Assembly (NCBI GenBank): GCA_964011275.1
Contig: CAXGOB010000008.1
Span: 27,331-91,330 of the forward strand
Length of the DNA stretch: 64,000 nucleotides
Reading direction: 5' to 3'
DNA from: UBA7328 sp002471345
GTDB taxonomy: Bacteria > Bacteroidota > Bacteroidia > Chitinophagales > Saprospiraceae
Both the position numbers and the translations under genes were made by a program. This document shows, piece by piece, positions 8,983 to 18,275 of the stretch. The notes below the pieces were generated by a model. That model was not told the origin of the DNA. It was given only the letters and a program-made list of their open reading frames with translations, and searched no databases. Each line of letters begins with the position of its first letter. The first letter of the stretch is position 1.

Positions 8983-10464
8983 TCAATTCATTTCAGTAGT
9001 CAATATTCCTTCAAACATTTTCATTGCATATTGGAAGTGACCTATTCTTAAATTTTCATTAGGGCTATGCTGATTATTGTCCGGGTTCACCATTGGGACG
9101 ATCACAGCTGGAAGATTCAACTCATTTATAAATGCAGCAATAGGAACAGTGCCGCCCATAATTCTAATTTTCACAGGATCTTCTTCCATTGTCTTTTTGA
9201 CCACTTTTTCTAACCAATTACCAATGGGTGTATTCATATCAGTACGGAAAGGAAGAGTAGCTCCACTATTATAGAAATAAAGCAATTTAGAGTATTTCAT
9301 TCTTTCTTCTCTAGTTGGTTCATGGTCCACTATGTGAAAGCCCTGTTTCTTTATGTGTGTTCTGATAGCTTGGATCAAATGATCAGGATCACTCTCAGTA
9401 ACAAGACGAGTATCTAGAGCTACCGTGGCATTATCAGGTACAATCGTCCGTGCTTGTGCTCCAATCCATGCTGACGAAATGCCCCTTGCATTAAGGGATG
9501 GATATTGAAGAGATTCTTGATAATTTTTACCTACCTCTTCTGGCTCAGCGATTTGGAGAAGTCCATGAATGGTCTCTATATCATCTGGGACTGTTGATAA
9601 GATCTTTTTAGTTTCTTCATCTAGTGAAATGCCATCGTAATAACCTTCTATCGTTACTCTACCTTTTTCGTCTTTCATTGAAGCCAATAGCTCAGCCAGA
9701 TTAAAAATAGGATTTGGAGCATAATTGCCATAATGACCGCTGTGTTGAGGCTTTATAGGTCCATAGACCGTCATATTGAGTGTCATTATGCCTCTGCACC
9801 CAAATGTCAAAGTTGGTTTGCCTGAAGTATGAACAGGCCCATCATTTATAATTAGAGCATCAGCAGAAAGTAGCTCTCTATATTTGACTACAGCCGCCGC
9901 TAATGGTTTACTTCCTATCTCTTCTTCTCCGTCTAGTATTACTTTAATGTTGTGTTTGATTTGATTTGCAGAAGTTTGGTCTATAGCATTTAAAAAAGCT
10001 ATAATTGGTCCTTTATCATCAGATGCAGATCTTCCAAAAATCCTCGACTCAGGATCTATTTCTCTTTGATTGGTAATATCCACTTTCTCCCATTCTCCAT
10101 TTTTATTTTGTTGTTTGATAACAGCATGATAAGGATCTTTTTGATCCCACTTACCTGGGTCTACTGCTTGACCATCGAGATGCATATAGAAAAGAATAGT
10201 TGGTAGAGATGGATCCTTTTGTCGCTCTGCTAGAAGAAGAGGGTTTCCTGTTGTCTTAAGTCTTTGCGTTGTAAATCCTCTTTTATCAAATGCGGTTTCT
10301 AACCATCTAATGTTTTTAATGATGTCTTCTTCATTTAAACCGAAATTTGGAATGGATATGAATGAAGTCAATTCATCTATAGCCAAATGTGTTCTCTCAC
10401 TATTAATCTGAGCATAAAATAGCTGGGCAAATAAACAAAGAGTAACGCTAAAAGAAAATCTCAT
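8983..10464 (-). CDS. M20-family metallopeptidase, exported
   Basis: A 493-residue dinuclear zinc peptidase. Visible ligands and catalytic residues are HLD (His95, Asp97), SASDDKGP (Asp149), DGEEEIGS (glutamates near 181-182), IINDGP, and a late histidine in NNQHSPNE. The dimerisation (lid) domain lies between about residues 215 and 380. ATG 10464 gives a clean signal peptide (MRFSFSVTLCLFAQLFYAQ); the longer reading from 10506 adds 14 residues that hide it. It is first in the operon with the DsrE-like and VanX-type genes. Substrates could be dipeptides or short peptides in the periplasm; specificity cannot be read. Confidence 0.93.
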   Translation of the reverse strand: MRFSFSVTLCLFAQLFYAQINSERTHLAIDELTSFISIPNFGLNEEDIIKNIRWLETAFDKRGFTTQRLKTTGNPLLLAERQKDPSLPTILFYMHLDGQAVDPGKWDQKDPYHAVIKQQNKNGEWEKVDITNQREIDPESRIFGRSASDDKGPIIAFLNAIDQTSANQIKHNIKVILDGEEEIGSKPLAAAVVKYRELLSADALIINDGPVHTSGKPTLTFGCRGIMTLNMTVYGPIKPQHSGHYGNYAPNPIFNLAELLASMKDEKGRVTIEGYYDGISLDEETKKILSTVPDDIETIHGLLQIAEPEEVGKNYQESLQYPSLNARGISSAWIGAQARTIVPDNATVALDTRLVTESDPDHLIQAIRTHIKKQGFHIVDHEPTREERMKYSKLLYFYNSGATLPFRTDMNTPIGNWLEKVVKKTMEEDPVKIRIMGGTVPIAAFINELNLPAVIVPMVNPDNNQHSPNENLRIGHFQYAMKMFEGILTTEMN

Positions 10465-10548
10465 ATTTTTTTTGTCGAAAGATATAGCATATATGTTAAG
10501 GGACACATCTCTTTTTTATTGAGGCATTATTATTCTATAATGTTTAAC

Positions 10549-10561
10549 AAAAAAAAAAAAA
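10549..10561 (+). repeat. A13 homopolymer
   Basis: Thirteen consecutive adenines, 55 bp upstream of the FAS1 lipoprotein gene and 85 bp upstream of the divergent M20 gene. A tract this long is prone to slippage and could change promoter spacing; see findings. Confidence 0.8.
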
Positions 10562-10615
10562 GATTAAACAAAAAAGATTTTTGTGAGTTAAAGAGTCATA
10601 ACAAATAGAAAAATT

Positions 10616-11539
10616 ATGTCTAAAACTTTTTCAATAGTCACATTCTTACTATCCTCTTTGATTTTCATTTCTTGTGGAGACGATGAGATAATAATCAATG
10701 AACCTTTAACCATTGCGGATATAGCTGCCGGAGATTCTCAATTTTCAACTTTGGTCTCTGCTCTTGACAGAGTGGGACTTGTGTCAGTTTTGAATGGAAC
10801 CGGAACATATACTGTTTTTGCACCCACTAATTCAGCTTTTACAAATTCTGGTATTGATCTTAATTCTCTTTCAGACGAAACTTTGACTGATGTGCTTTTG
10901 TATCATGTCTTAGGAGCAACAGTTACATCAGGTGAAATTGTGGAAGGACAAACTTATGTTTCTACAGCGTCAACAGGATCCCCGAATAATACCGCGCTTT
11001 CAGCATTAATAGAAAAAACTGGAAGTGTAGTAACTATTAACCAAACAGCTACGGTTACTTCTGCAGATATAACAGCTTCTAATGGTGTGATACATGTGAT
11101 AGACAAAGTAATTCTTCCACTAGATATCGTTGGTCATGCGGTTGCAAATTCCAATTTTACATCTTTAGTTGGAGCGTTGGGTGCGGCTTCCGGAGAGTTA
11201 GTAAGTGTATTGAGTGGAGATGGTCCTTTTACAGTGTTTGCGCCTTTGAATAGTGCATTTGATGCTATTTCAGATGTGGCAGCTACATTGAGTGCTGATC
11301 AATTGTCGAAAGTCCTTACTTATCATGTTGTATCAGGGAATGTAATATCCACAGATCTTTCTAATGGAATGAATGTAGTTACAGTAAATAGTGAAATGAT
11401 CAAAATAGGAATAAGTGGTTCTTCTGTTACAATAACTGATGCCGGAGGGAATGTATCAAATGTTATTCTTACTGATGTACAAGCCACTAATGGAGTGATT
11501 CATGTATTAGACAGCGTAATCCTACCAAAAGACTTGTAG
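10616..11539 (+). CDS. Lipoprotein with two fasciclin (FAS1) domains
   Basis: A 307-residue surface or periplasmic adhesion-type protein. The lipobox is at FISCGDDE (Cys20). Two FAS1 domains follow, roughly residues 30-165 and 170-305. Each has the typical H1 and H2 segments: GTYTVFAPTNSAF with NGVIHVIDKVILP, and GPFTVFAPLNSAF with NGVIHVLDSVILP. The two copies are clearly related, indicating an internal duplication. FAS1 proteins commonly mediate cell-surface or matrix adhesion; the partner is unknown. A strong terminator follows 26 bp after the stop, so the gene is a single transcription unit. Confidence 0.95.
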   Translation: MSKTFSIVTFLLSSLIFISCGDDEIIINEPLTIADIAAGDSQFSTLVSALDRVGLVSVLNGTGTYTVFAPTNSAFTNSGIDLNSLSDETLTDVLLYHVLGATVTSGEIVEGQTYVSTASTGSPNNTALSALIEKTGSVVTINQTATVTSADITASNGVIHVIDKVILPLDIVGHAVANSNFTSLVGALGAASGELVSVLSGDGPFTVFAPLNSAFDAISDVAATLSADQLSKVLTYHVVSGNVISTDLSNGMNVVTVNSEMIKIGISGSSVTITDAGGNVSNVILTDVQATNGVIHVLDSVILPKDL

Positions 11540-11564
11540 ATTGTTTTGACGTTCAATTTATATG

Positions 11565-11597
11565 AAAGGTGACTTATGTAAGAGTCACCTTTTTTTT
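11565..11597 (+). terminator. Rho-independent terminator after the FAS1 gene
   Basis: A perfect stem AAGGTGACT / AGTCACCTT with an 8-base loop is followed by an eight-T run. It lies 26 bp after the stop codon. Confidence 0.9.
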
Positions 11598-11772
11598 GTT
11601 ACAGTAAAAATGCCATTTTGTACTTTTCAGTCGTAACTACCACATAATGAAACCACTTCAATGATTTAAATATTGAAGCAATTCTGATAATATATAGATC
11701 AATCACTCATTTGCAAGCACAAAACCTGACATTTCATTATTTTGCCTTCACTTTTCTAAAAAGAAATAAATA

Positions 11773-14700
11773 ATGAAAAAACTAGTCACTCTCACTATTC
11801 TAAATCTTTCTTCACTTTTACTCATAGCTCAATCATTCAATACTGAAGATTTCAAGGCTATGGAGGCTAGAAATATAGGACCTGCAGGTATGAGTGGGCG
11901 TATTACTGCTATTGATGTTGATCTTTCTGATCAGGACAGAATTTTTGTAGGTTCTGCATCAGGCGGTGTGTGGTTAAGTGAGAATGGAGGAATCTCTTGG
12001 GAGCCGATTTTTGATGATCAAGATGTGCTTTCTATAGGAGCTATAAAGATCAATCAATCAAATCCAGATGAGATATGGGTTGGAACAGGAGAGGGGAATC
12101 CTCGTAATAGCCAGAATGCAGGAGCGGGAATATTCCAATCTTTAGATGGAGGAAAAACCTGGACTTTTAAAGGGCTGAAAGATTCTCGGAATATACATCG
12201 TATCCTTTTGGATGAAAGTCGTCCAGGTACTATTTACGTAGGTGCTCAAGGCCCTCAATGGGGTAAGACAACCGAAAGAGGTGTTTTCAAATCTACAGAT
12301 GGAGGAAAAACCTGGAATAAATCACTCTATGTCAATGACGGTGTAGGAATAGCAGAAATGGTGATGGATCCAACAAACCCTAATAAGCTGATAGCTGCCA
12401 TGTGGGAATTTGGACGTACTCCAGCTTTCTTTAATAGTGGAGGAAAAGGTTCAGGATTATATATCACTTATGATGGTGGTGACAATTGGAAACGACTGAG
12501 TGACGAAGATGGATTACCCAAAGGAGATCTAGGAAGAATGGGTATAGCTATATCAGCATCAAACCCTGATGTGGTATATGCACTTATTGAGGCCAAAGAG
12601 AATGCACTCTACAAATCATGGGATGGTGGAGAAACTTGGAAAGAACACTCTACTCATGAAAACATCGGAAATAGACCATTTTATTACTATGAACTTTATG
12701 TAGATCCTAAAGATGAGAATCGAGTATATAGCATATACACTTATGTATCTCGAAGTAAAGATGGTGGGAAGACTTTCGATGTTATAGCTGATTATGGAAA
12801 CAATGTTCACCCTGATCATCATGCTTTTTGGATATCACCTGATGACCCTTCTTATTTGATAGATGGCAATGATGGAGGTATGAACATCTCTCATGACGGC
12901 GGCGACACATGGAGGTTTATAACCAACCTTCCAGTTGGCCAATTTTATCATGTGAATGTGGATGATGACTTCCCATACAATGTATATGGTGGGATGCAAG
13001 ACAATGGTACATGGGTAGGTCCTGCTTTCACTTTGAAAAGTGGAGGTATTACTAATGGAGATTGGCAGGAAGTGTTTTTCGGAGATGGCTTTGATGCTGC
13101 AGCTAAACCGGATGATAACAGATTCGTATATGGAATGTCACAGGGAGGAAATTTGGGATTTGTAGATAAAGAAACTGGTGTGAATAAATTTATAAGACCT
13201 AATCACCCTGAAGGTACTACGTTGAGATATAATTGGAATGCCGCATTTGCACTAGAGCCAGAAACCAATTGTGGTTTGTATTATGGTAGTCAATTTGTGC
13301 ACCATAGCTCTGACTGTGGAGAGAGTTGGAATATTATATCCCCTGACTTGACAACTAATGATACCAGTAAACATCATCAAGACATTTCTGGTGGGCTCAC
13401 AATTGATGCTACAAATGCAGAAAATAACACTTGTATTCTTGCTATTGCGCCTAGCACCGTAGACAAAAAAGTGATATGGGTAGGTACGGATGATGGCAAC
13501 GTGCAAGTGACAAAAGATGGAGGAGACAATTGGACGAAAGTTAGCACTCGAATGCCAGGACTTCCAACTGCAGCTTGGATACCACAAATAGAATTGTCCA
13601 ATACAAATGCTGAAGAGGCATTCATTGCTGTAAATAATTATAGACAAAATGATTGGTCAGCCTATATGTATCATACCGCGGACTATGGCCGTACTTGGAG
13701 AAGGTTAGTTGATGATAGAAAGGTGAAAGGATTTGTGACATGCATCATTCAGGATAATGAAGAACCTAATTTGTTATTCTTAGGTACTGATGTAGGATTG
13801 TATATTTCCTTTGATAAAGGTCAAAAATGGCAACACTGGAAGAACGGTTTGCCACCTGTACAGATAAGAGATTTAGCCATTCAAGAGACTTTTGATGATT
13901 TGGTATTTGGTACATTTGGTAGAGCCTTTTGGGTATTGGATGATATAGGTCCATTACGCCAATATGCAAAAAGTAAATATACTTCTAAAGCCTTTGATGT
14001 AGTATCAGCTACAGATGGATATCTTTCTAATAATAGATCATATCAAGGTATAAGATTCATAGGACAAGCTGAATTTGTAGGTGAGAATAAGAGTACAAAT
14101 GCAATGATATCCATGTGGATCAAACCAGATAGTAAAGAACCAAAAGAAGAGAAAGAAGCGAAAGAAGCGAAAGGTGATAAGAAGAAGTCAAAGAAAGAGA
14201 ATTCCAAAAAGGAGATGCCTCAGAAGGAGAAAACAGACAAAAAAGATAAGAAGAAAGATGATAAAGTGAGATTCTCAGTTATCAATTCTGATGGAGATAC
14301 AGTAAGACAATTTTCAAGAGAAATAAAAGAGAAAGGATTGGTCAGAACCTCATGGAATCTTAGGACAGATGGAGTGAGAGGCCCAAGTAGAAATGATCCT
14401 AAAAAAGATAGTGACCTTCCTTCAGGATTGTCTGCACTTCCAGGAACTTATACCATTCTCGCTACATATGGAGATGCCACTGCAGAAACTACGGTAGATG
14501 TGAAATTAGACCCTAGAGTAGACTATATCACTGATGCCGATATGATGGATATGAAAAAAGCTTATGATAATTACAGCATAAGTATGACAAAAGCAGCAGA
14601 TGCATATGACGAATTAAAAACGGCTAAAAAGTCAATCGAATTAGTAGGAAAACTTTCCGAGACAATAGAAGATGAAGAGCAGAAGAAAGAAATCAAGAAA

Positions 14701-14994
14701 GCTAATAAGGAAGCAAAGAAGAATTTAGAAGACCTGATGGCTTTGTATATGGATAAAGAAGGCTTAAAAGGAATACAACGAAATCCGAATACACTGACTA
14801 GAAATCTTGGGATGGCGCGAAGATATCTAAGAGCTTCATACGGCACTCCTACACCTAATGCTCAAGTATCAGTAGATCAGGCATTAACTCTGCTTGATGA
14901 AGTATTAGGAAAACAAGCTGAGTATATGGAAGGGGATTGGAAGACCTACAAAGAGAAAATTGACGCTGTCGACTTTGATTTGTTTAAGGATTAA
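11773..14994 (+). CDS. Large BNR/sortilin-like beta-propeller protein, exported
   Basis: A 1073-residue protein with a signal peptide (about residues 1-20). Residues about 30-730 contain many Asp-box (BNR) motifs of the type SxDGGxTW, for example SLDGGKTW, STDGGKTW, SKDGGKTF, SHDGGDTW and TKDGGDNW, indicating sortilin/VPS10-like propellers. Residues about 787-832 form a lysine/glutamate-rich low-complexity linker, and a beta domain plus helical C-terminal region (about 930-1070) follows. In Bacteroidota such proteins are annotated as glycosyl hydrolase or VPS10-domain proteins, but no catalytic residues are visible and the function is unknown. It has no T9SS sorting domain. It is flanked by 230 and 126 bp of non-coding DNA. 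Confidence 0.88.
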   Translation: MKKLVTLTILNLSSLLLIAQSFNTEDFKAMEARNIGPAGMSGRITAIDVDLSDQDRIFVGSASGGVWLSENGGISWEPIFDDQDVLSIGAIKINQSNPDEIWVGTGEGNPRNSQNAGAGIFQSLDGGKTWTFKGLKDSRNIHRILLDESRPGTIYVGAQGPQWGKTTERGVFKSTDGGKTWNKSLYVNDGVGIAEMVMDPTNPNKLIAAMWEFGRTPAFFNSGGKGSGLYITYDGGDNWKRLSDEDGLPKGDLGRMGIAISASNPDVVYALIEAKENALYKSWDGGETWKEHSTHENIGNRPFYYYELYVDPKDENRVYSIYTYVSRSKDGGKTFDVIADYGNNVHPDHHAFWISPDDPSYLIDGNDGGMNISHDGGDTWRFITNLPVGQFYHVNVDDDFPYNVYGGMQDNGTWVGPAFTLKSGGITNGDWQEVFFGDGFDAAAKPDDNRFVYGMSQGGNLGFVDKETGVNKFIRPNHPEGTTLRYNWNAAFALEPETNCGLYYGSQFVHHSSDCGESWNIISPDLTTNDTSKHHQDISGGLTIDATNAENNTCILAIAPSTVDKKVIWVGTDDGNVQVTKDGGDNWTKVSTRMPGLPTAAWIPQIELSNTNAEEAFIAVNNYRQNDWSAYMYHTADYGRTWRRLVDDRKVKGFVTCIIQDNEEPNLLFLGTDVGLYISFDKGQKWQHWKNGLPPVQIRDLAIQETFDDLVFGTFGRAFWVLDDIGPLRQYAKSKYTSKAFDVVSATDGYLSNNRSYQGIRFIGQAEFVGENKSTNAMISMWIKPDSKEPKEEKEAKEAKGDKKKSKKENSKKEMPQKEKTDKKDKKKDDKVRFSVINSDGDTVRQFSREIKEKGLVRTSWNLRTDGVRGPSRNDPKKDSDLPSGLSALPGTYTILATYGDATAETTVDVKLDPRVDYITDADMMDMKKAYDNYSISMTKAADAYDELKTAKKSIELVGKLSETIEDEEQKKEIKKANKEAKKNLEDLMALYMDKEGLKGIQRNPNTLTRNLGMARRYLRASYGTPTPNAQVSVDQALTLLDEVLGKQAEYMEGDWKTYKEKIDAVDFDLFKD

Positions 14995-15120
14995 TGGAAT
15001 TGTAAAAGGACTATTCAAAATTGATCTCAAACTGCTGTAGAATACATTCATCACAATTTGTGATTATTGTCCTATTATAGGTTTTAATAAAAATTGAAAT
15101 TTTATCAATTCCATTGATTT

Positions 15121-16515
15121 ATGGGATTCCTTATGAACAAAAGCTTAATCTTCTTCATCGGTTTTGTTTTGCTTCTTCTTTCTTGGAGAAACCAAGACAT
15201 TGACGTAAAACCCAATATTATTCTCATAAATATTGACGATTTAGGTTGGAAGGATTTGGGCTTTATGGGGAGTGACTATTATAATACACCCAATATTGAT
15301 AAACTGTCTCAACTCGGGATGCAATTCTCAAATGGTTATGCTGCCGCTGCCAATTGTGCTCCTAGCAGGGCGAGTTTAATGACTGGCAAATGGCCAACCC
15401 ATCATGGCATTTATACTGTCGGATCCTCAAAAAGAGGAAAATCAAAAGATAGATTAATCATTCCTACCCCTAACAAAACAACATTAGCTCAAGACGAAAC
15501 TACACTAGCACAAATATTGAATAAAGATGGATATTTTACTATTCATGCTGGCAAATGGCATTTAAGTGATTCTCCTATTTCGTTTGGTTTTGATCTGAAT
15601 ATTGGTGGTGGGCATAATGGTCATCCCAAAAGCTATTATCCTCCATATAAGAATGTCGGTATTAATGGAGACAAATATCTTACAGATCAAATTATGGAGA
15701 AGGCCATAGAGTCTGTAGACTCGGTCAACGAACCTTTTTTTCTTTATTATGCCCCATATGCAGTACATACACCAATTCAACCAATTGATAGTTTATTACC
15801 CAATTATGAGAATAAGCAGTCAGAGATTGGTCAGAATAATATGGGATATGCTACGATGATTGAAAATCTAGATAGAAATATTGGTTTATTGATTCAAAAT
15901 CTTAATGAAAGAAGATTGTTTAAAAACGCTCTCATCATTTTTACATCTGATAACGGAGGACTTTTTGGAATAACTAACCAACATCCCTTGAGAGCTGGAA
16001 AAGGAAGTTATTATGAAGGCGGAATACGAGAGCCTTTCTTTTTTGTTTGGCAAGATAAGATAAGAGCAAAAAGCAAGTCTAATATTCCTATAACCAACCT
16101 TGATATTTTGCCTACAATTTTAGCATGTACAGGGATTGAAATGAATAATGATGAATACGACGGTGTAAACCTTTTACCAATATTACTTGATAACAAATCT
16201 GAATTAGACCGTCCTCTATTCTGGCACTTCCCAATATATTTACAAGCTTACAAAAACCATAACAGTGAAAATCGTGATTCTCTATTTAGAACACGACCTG
16301 GTTCAGTGATTAGATTTGGAAAGTGGAAACTTCATTATTATTTTGAACAAAATGAAATAGAACTCTATAACCTGGATGATGATATTGGAGAGAAAAATGA
16401 CTTATCTAAAATAGAAACAATCAAAAAGAAAGAGTTGCTAATGTTGCTTCAGAATTGGTGGAAAGAGACAAATGCCCCAATTCCGAAAGAAAGGAATCCA
16501 GATTACGTGGAATAG
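15121..16515 (+). CDS. Sulfatase (type I, formylglycine-dependent), exported
   Basis: A 464-residue S1-family sulfatase hydrolysing sulfate esters. The metal-binding start NIILINIDDLGWKDLG and the active-site motif CAPSRASLMTGKWP are clear; Cys79 is the residue converted to formylglycine. Further conserved pieces are HAGKWHL, YYAPYAVHTPIQP, and IFTSDNGG followed by a glycine-rich LRAGKGSYYEGGIREP. Translation may start at 15121 or at the second ATG (15133, MNKSLIFFIGFVLLLLSW), which begins the signal peptide. The cysteine-type site would need a formylglycine-generating enzyme, not present in the window. No carbohydrate-active genes are adjacent, so the substrate is open. A TAGGTTTT element at 15078 is a weak promoter candidate. 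Confidence 0.94.
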   Translation: MGFLMNKSLIFFIGFVLLLLSWRNQDIDVKPNIILINIDDLGWKDLGFMGSDYYNTPNIDKLSQLGMQFSNGYAAAANCAPSRASLMTGKWPTHHGIYTVGSSKRGKSKDRLIIPTPNKTTLAQDETTLAQILNKDGYFTIHAGKWHLSDSPISFGFDLNIGGGHNGHPKSYYPPYKNVGINGDKYLTDQIMEKAIESVDSVNEPFFLYYAPYAVHTPIQPIDSLLPNYENKQSEIGQNNMGYATMIENLDRNIGLLIQNLNERRLFKNALIIFTSDNGGLFGITNQHPLRAGKGSYYEGGIREPFFFVWQDKIRAKSKSNIPITNLDILPTILACTGIEMNNDEYDGVNLLPILLDNKSELDRPLFWHFPIYLQAYKNHNSENRDSLFRTRPGSVIRFGKWKLHYYFEQNEIELYNLDDDIGEKNDLSKIETIKKKELLMLLQNWWKETNAPIPKERNPDYVE

Positions 16516-16570
16516 TTTTTTAATCACAATGATAGAAGACAAGGCTTTTATTTGGAGGCAACGTTTTTCG

Positions 16571-17680
16571 CTAAAATGGATTTTGATGATCTGGATTGTT
16601 GATGAAATCTAAGTCTTCTAAGGTTCTTATAAATGCAATAAGTGCAGCCCTATCTTCATCACTCATCGTAAGAGGTCTGAGGACCGGGGCCAAATTATCT
16701 GTGGGATGTCCTCCAGTGATATAATGGTCTATGACTTCATCTAAAGTCTCAAATCTGCCGTCATGCATATAAGGTGCAGAATGAAAAATGTTGCGAAGTG
16801 TAGGTGTCCTCATCATTCCATTATCAAATAGATTTCCACTTATTTCTCCTAGGCCATTATCTTTAAATGTGTTGTCCCCTACGGGAGTTTGGATTCCATT
16901 ATTAAAATATTCATTAGTAGTAAATAAAGGGGCATTATGGCAATGACCACATTCAGCATGTCGATTTATATCTTCATCAATATCAAAGAAAATGTCATGT
17001 CCTTGAAGTTCTTGATCAGTAAATACAGCATCTCCACGAATCACTTGATCATATTTAGAGTTGCCACTGCTTATAAGTGTTCGTTCGAATTGGGCAATGG
17101 CTTTAGATGCTAATTCTCTATCAATTTCCAGTATGTTTTCTATTCCAAATGCCTTTCTAAACAATGATGGATAAGTGTTATTATTTCTCAATTTTTGCTC
17201 TATTTCTATCCAGTCAGCTTCCAGTTCCACAGGATCCTCAACAGGAAGTAATGCTTGATGCTCAAGTATGTCCGATCTGCCATCCCAAAAAAGACCACTG
17301 TTTACGAATCCTATATTCAATAGTGTCATCGAACTTCGAATTGTAGAATTTCCGCTTACACCCAAGCTCAATGCTAAGTTGTCAGTAAAATTACCAACTG
17401 GTAAATGGCAAAAAGAACAGGACAAAGTGCTATCTACTGATAGAATGGGGTCATAAAAAAGAAGCCTCCCTAAGTCTACTCCTTCCACAGTATTCGGGTT
17501 GTCGGGTGGGATATCCATTTGTGGAAAGTTATCAGGAATGTTAAGATTAAAATCGGAAGGGTTATATTCTATGTGAGTGAGATCATCAGGATCTATATTA
17601 GGCCCATTGGACATAGATTTGTCACCACAGCTTAACCAAAGAGATGATATAAGAAACCATATGACCCATTTTGAATTCAT
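16571..17680 (-). CDS. Di-haem cytochrome c peroxidase / MauG family lipoprotein
   Basis: A 369-residue periplasmic di-haem protein. A lipobox lies at LWLSCGDKS (Cys18). Two covalent haem sites are visible: CSFCH (residues 88-92) and CGHCH (244-248). The segment APYMHDGRF near residue 316 supplies a methionine candidate for axial ligation as in bacterial cytochrome c peroxidases, and TPTLRNIFHSAPYMHD is typical of the family. Bacterial peroxidases reduce H2O2 with cytochrome c electrons; MauG relatives modify proteins. The methionine favours peroxidase-like chemistry, with modest certainty. The gene is convergent with the sulfatase and has an unusually long non-coding upstream region. Confidence 0.92.
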   Translation of the reverse strand: MNSKWVIWFLISSLWLSCGDKSMSNGPNIDPDDLTHIEYNPSDFNLNIPDNFPQMDIPPDNPNTVEGVDLGRLLFYDPILSVDSTLSCSFCHLPVGNFTDNLALSLGVSGNSTIRSSMTLLNIGFVNSGLFWDGRSDILEHQALLPVEDPVELEADWIEIEQKLRNNNTYPSLFRKAFGIENILEIDRELASKAIAQFERTLISSGNSKYDQVIRGDAVFTDQELQGHDIFFDIDEDINRHAECGHCHNAPLFTTNEYFNNGIQTPVGDNTFKDNGLGEISGNLFDNGMMRTPTLRNIFHSAPYMHDGRFETLDEVIDHYITGGHPTDNLAPVLRPLTMSDEDRAALIAFIRTLEDLDFINNPDHQNPF

Positions 17681-18275
17681 AATCTTATAACGAAGTATCA
17701 GTCACATTAGTTGAAGATAATTTTTGAAAATATAGATGCTATGCATTGAATCTAATTCTACTAATTTTAAGAGCCAATAGGCATAAAATGAATTCTATAC
17801 AACAATGTAATATTGGATCATGAGTGTTGATTATAACAGACTTGATTTATCTTATGGATCATTTAGAACATCCAGATTTGCCTTCTGATGACAAGAAATA
17901 AATCATCGACTTATTAACGAAGTCCAATATTAAATTGGACCTATGATTCACTCAGCTTGTTCATGATATTATTGATGCTTTCAGCCTATTCCTTATTGTG
18001 AGGTTGCTTACTCTTGAACTCAGCACTCTTAATATTTTAAGGTCAACTATTCCTCATACTTTGAAAAAGAAAGTCTCAAGTGAACAGGGTGTTGGAATGA
18101 TTGCTATGTAAACTTTTTCAGTAATTAGCAGCTTTTCTATTCCCATTTCACTCTTTGCTATTGTGGCTTTTTTGAAGGTAGCTTCATGTCTCAAAAAATG
18201 TAATAAAAATAGAGATGACCATATTAAATCACCTCTATTTTGTAAGGTTCCGGTGGTTTCAATTCTATCAGAATA
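17681..18275. other. 595-bp region without a recognisable gene
   Basis: Between the peroxidase start and the pirin stop I see no gene. It holds a hairpin at 17922-17940 (GTCCAAT/ATTGGAC), a 10-bp inverted repeat TAATATTGGA (17808-17817) / TCCAATATTA (17923-17932), and a minus-strand terminator at 18206-18241. One plus-strand frame runs from about 17824 to 18200 with only three stops (17899, 17944, 18109), which could be the trace of a decayed gene or chance. Confidence 0.5.
18206..18241 (-). terminator. Terminator after the pirin gene
   Basis: On the minus strand AAAATAGAGGTGA pairs with TCATCTCTATTTT (one G-U pair) over a 10-base loop, followed by TTTTTATTA. It lies 35 bp after the pirin stop and closes the Crp-DoxX-pirin unit. 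Confidence 0.8.

Noticed and set aside
8971..8986. TTG start for the DsrE-like gene overlapping the M20 stop
   Set aside because: It only adds five residues ahead of a complete signal peptide starting at ATG 8971.
15121..16515. Sulfatase and the distant ASST-like gene as one sulfur pathway
   Set aside because: They are 44 kb apart with no shared operon or regulatory signal.
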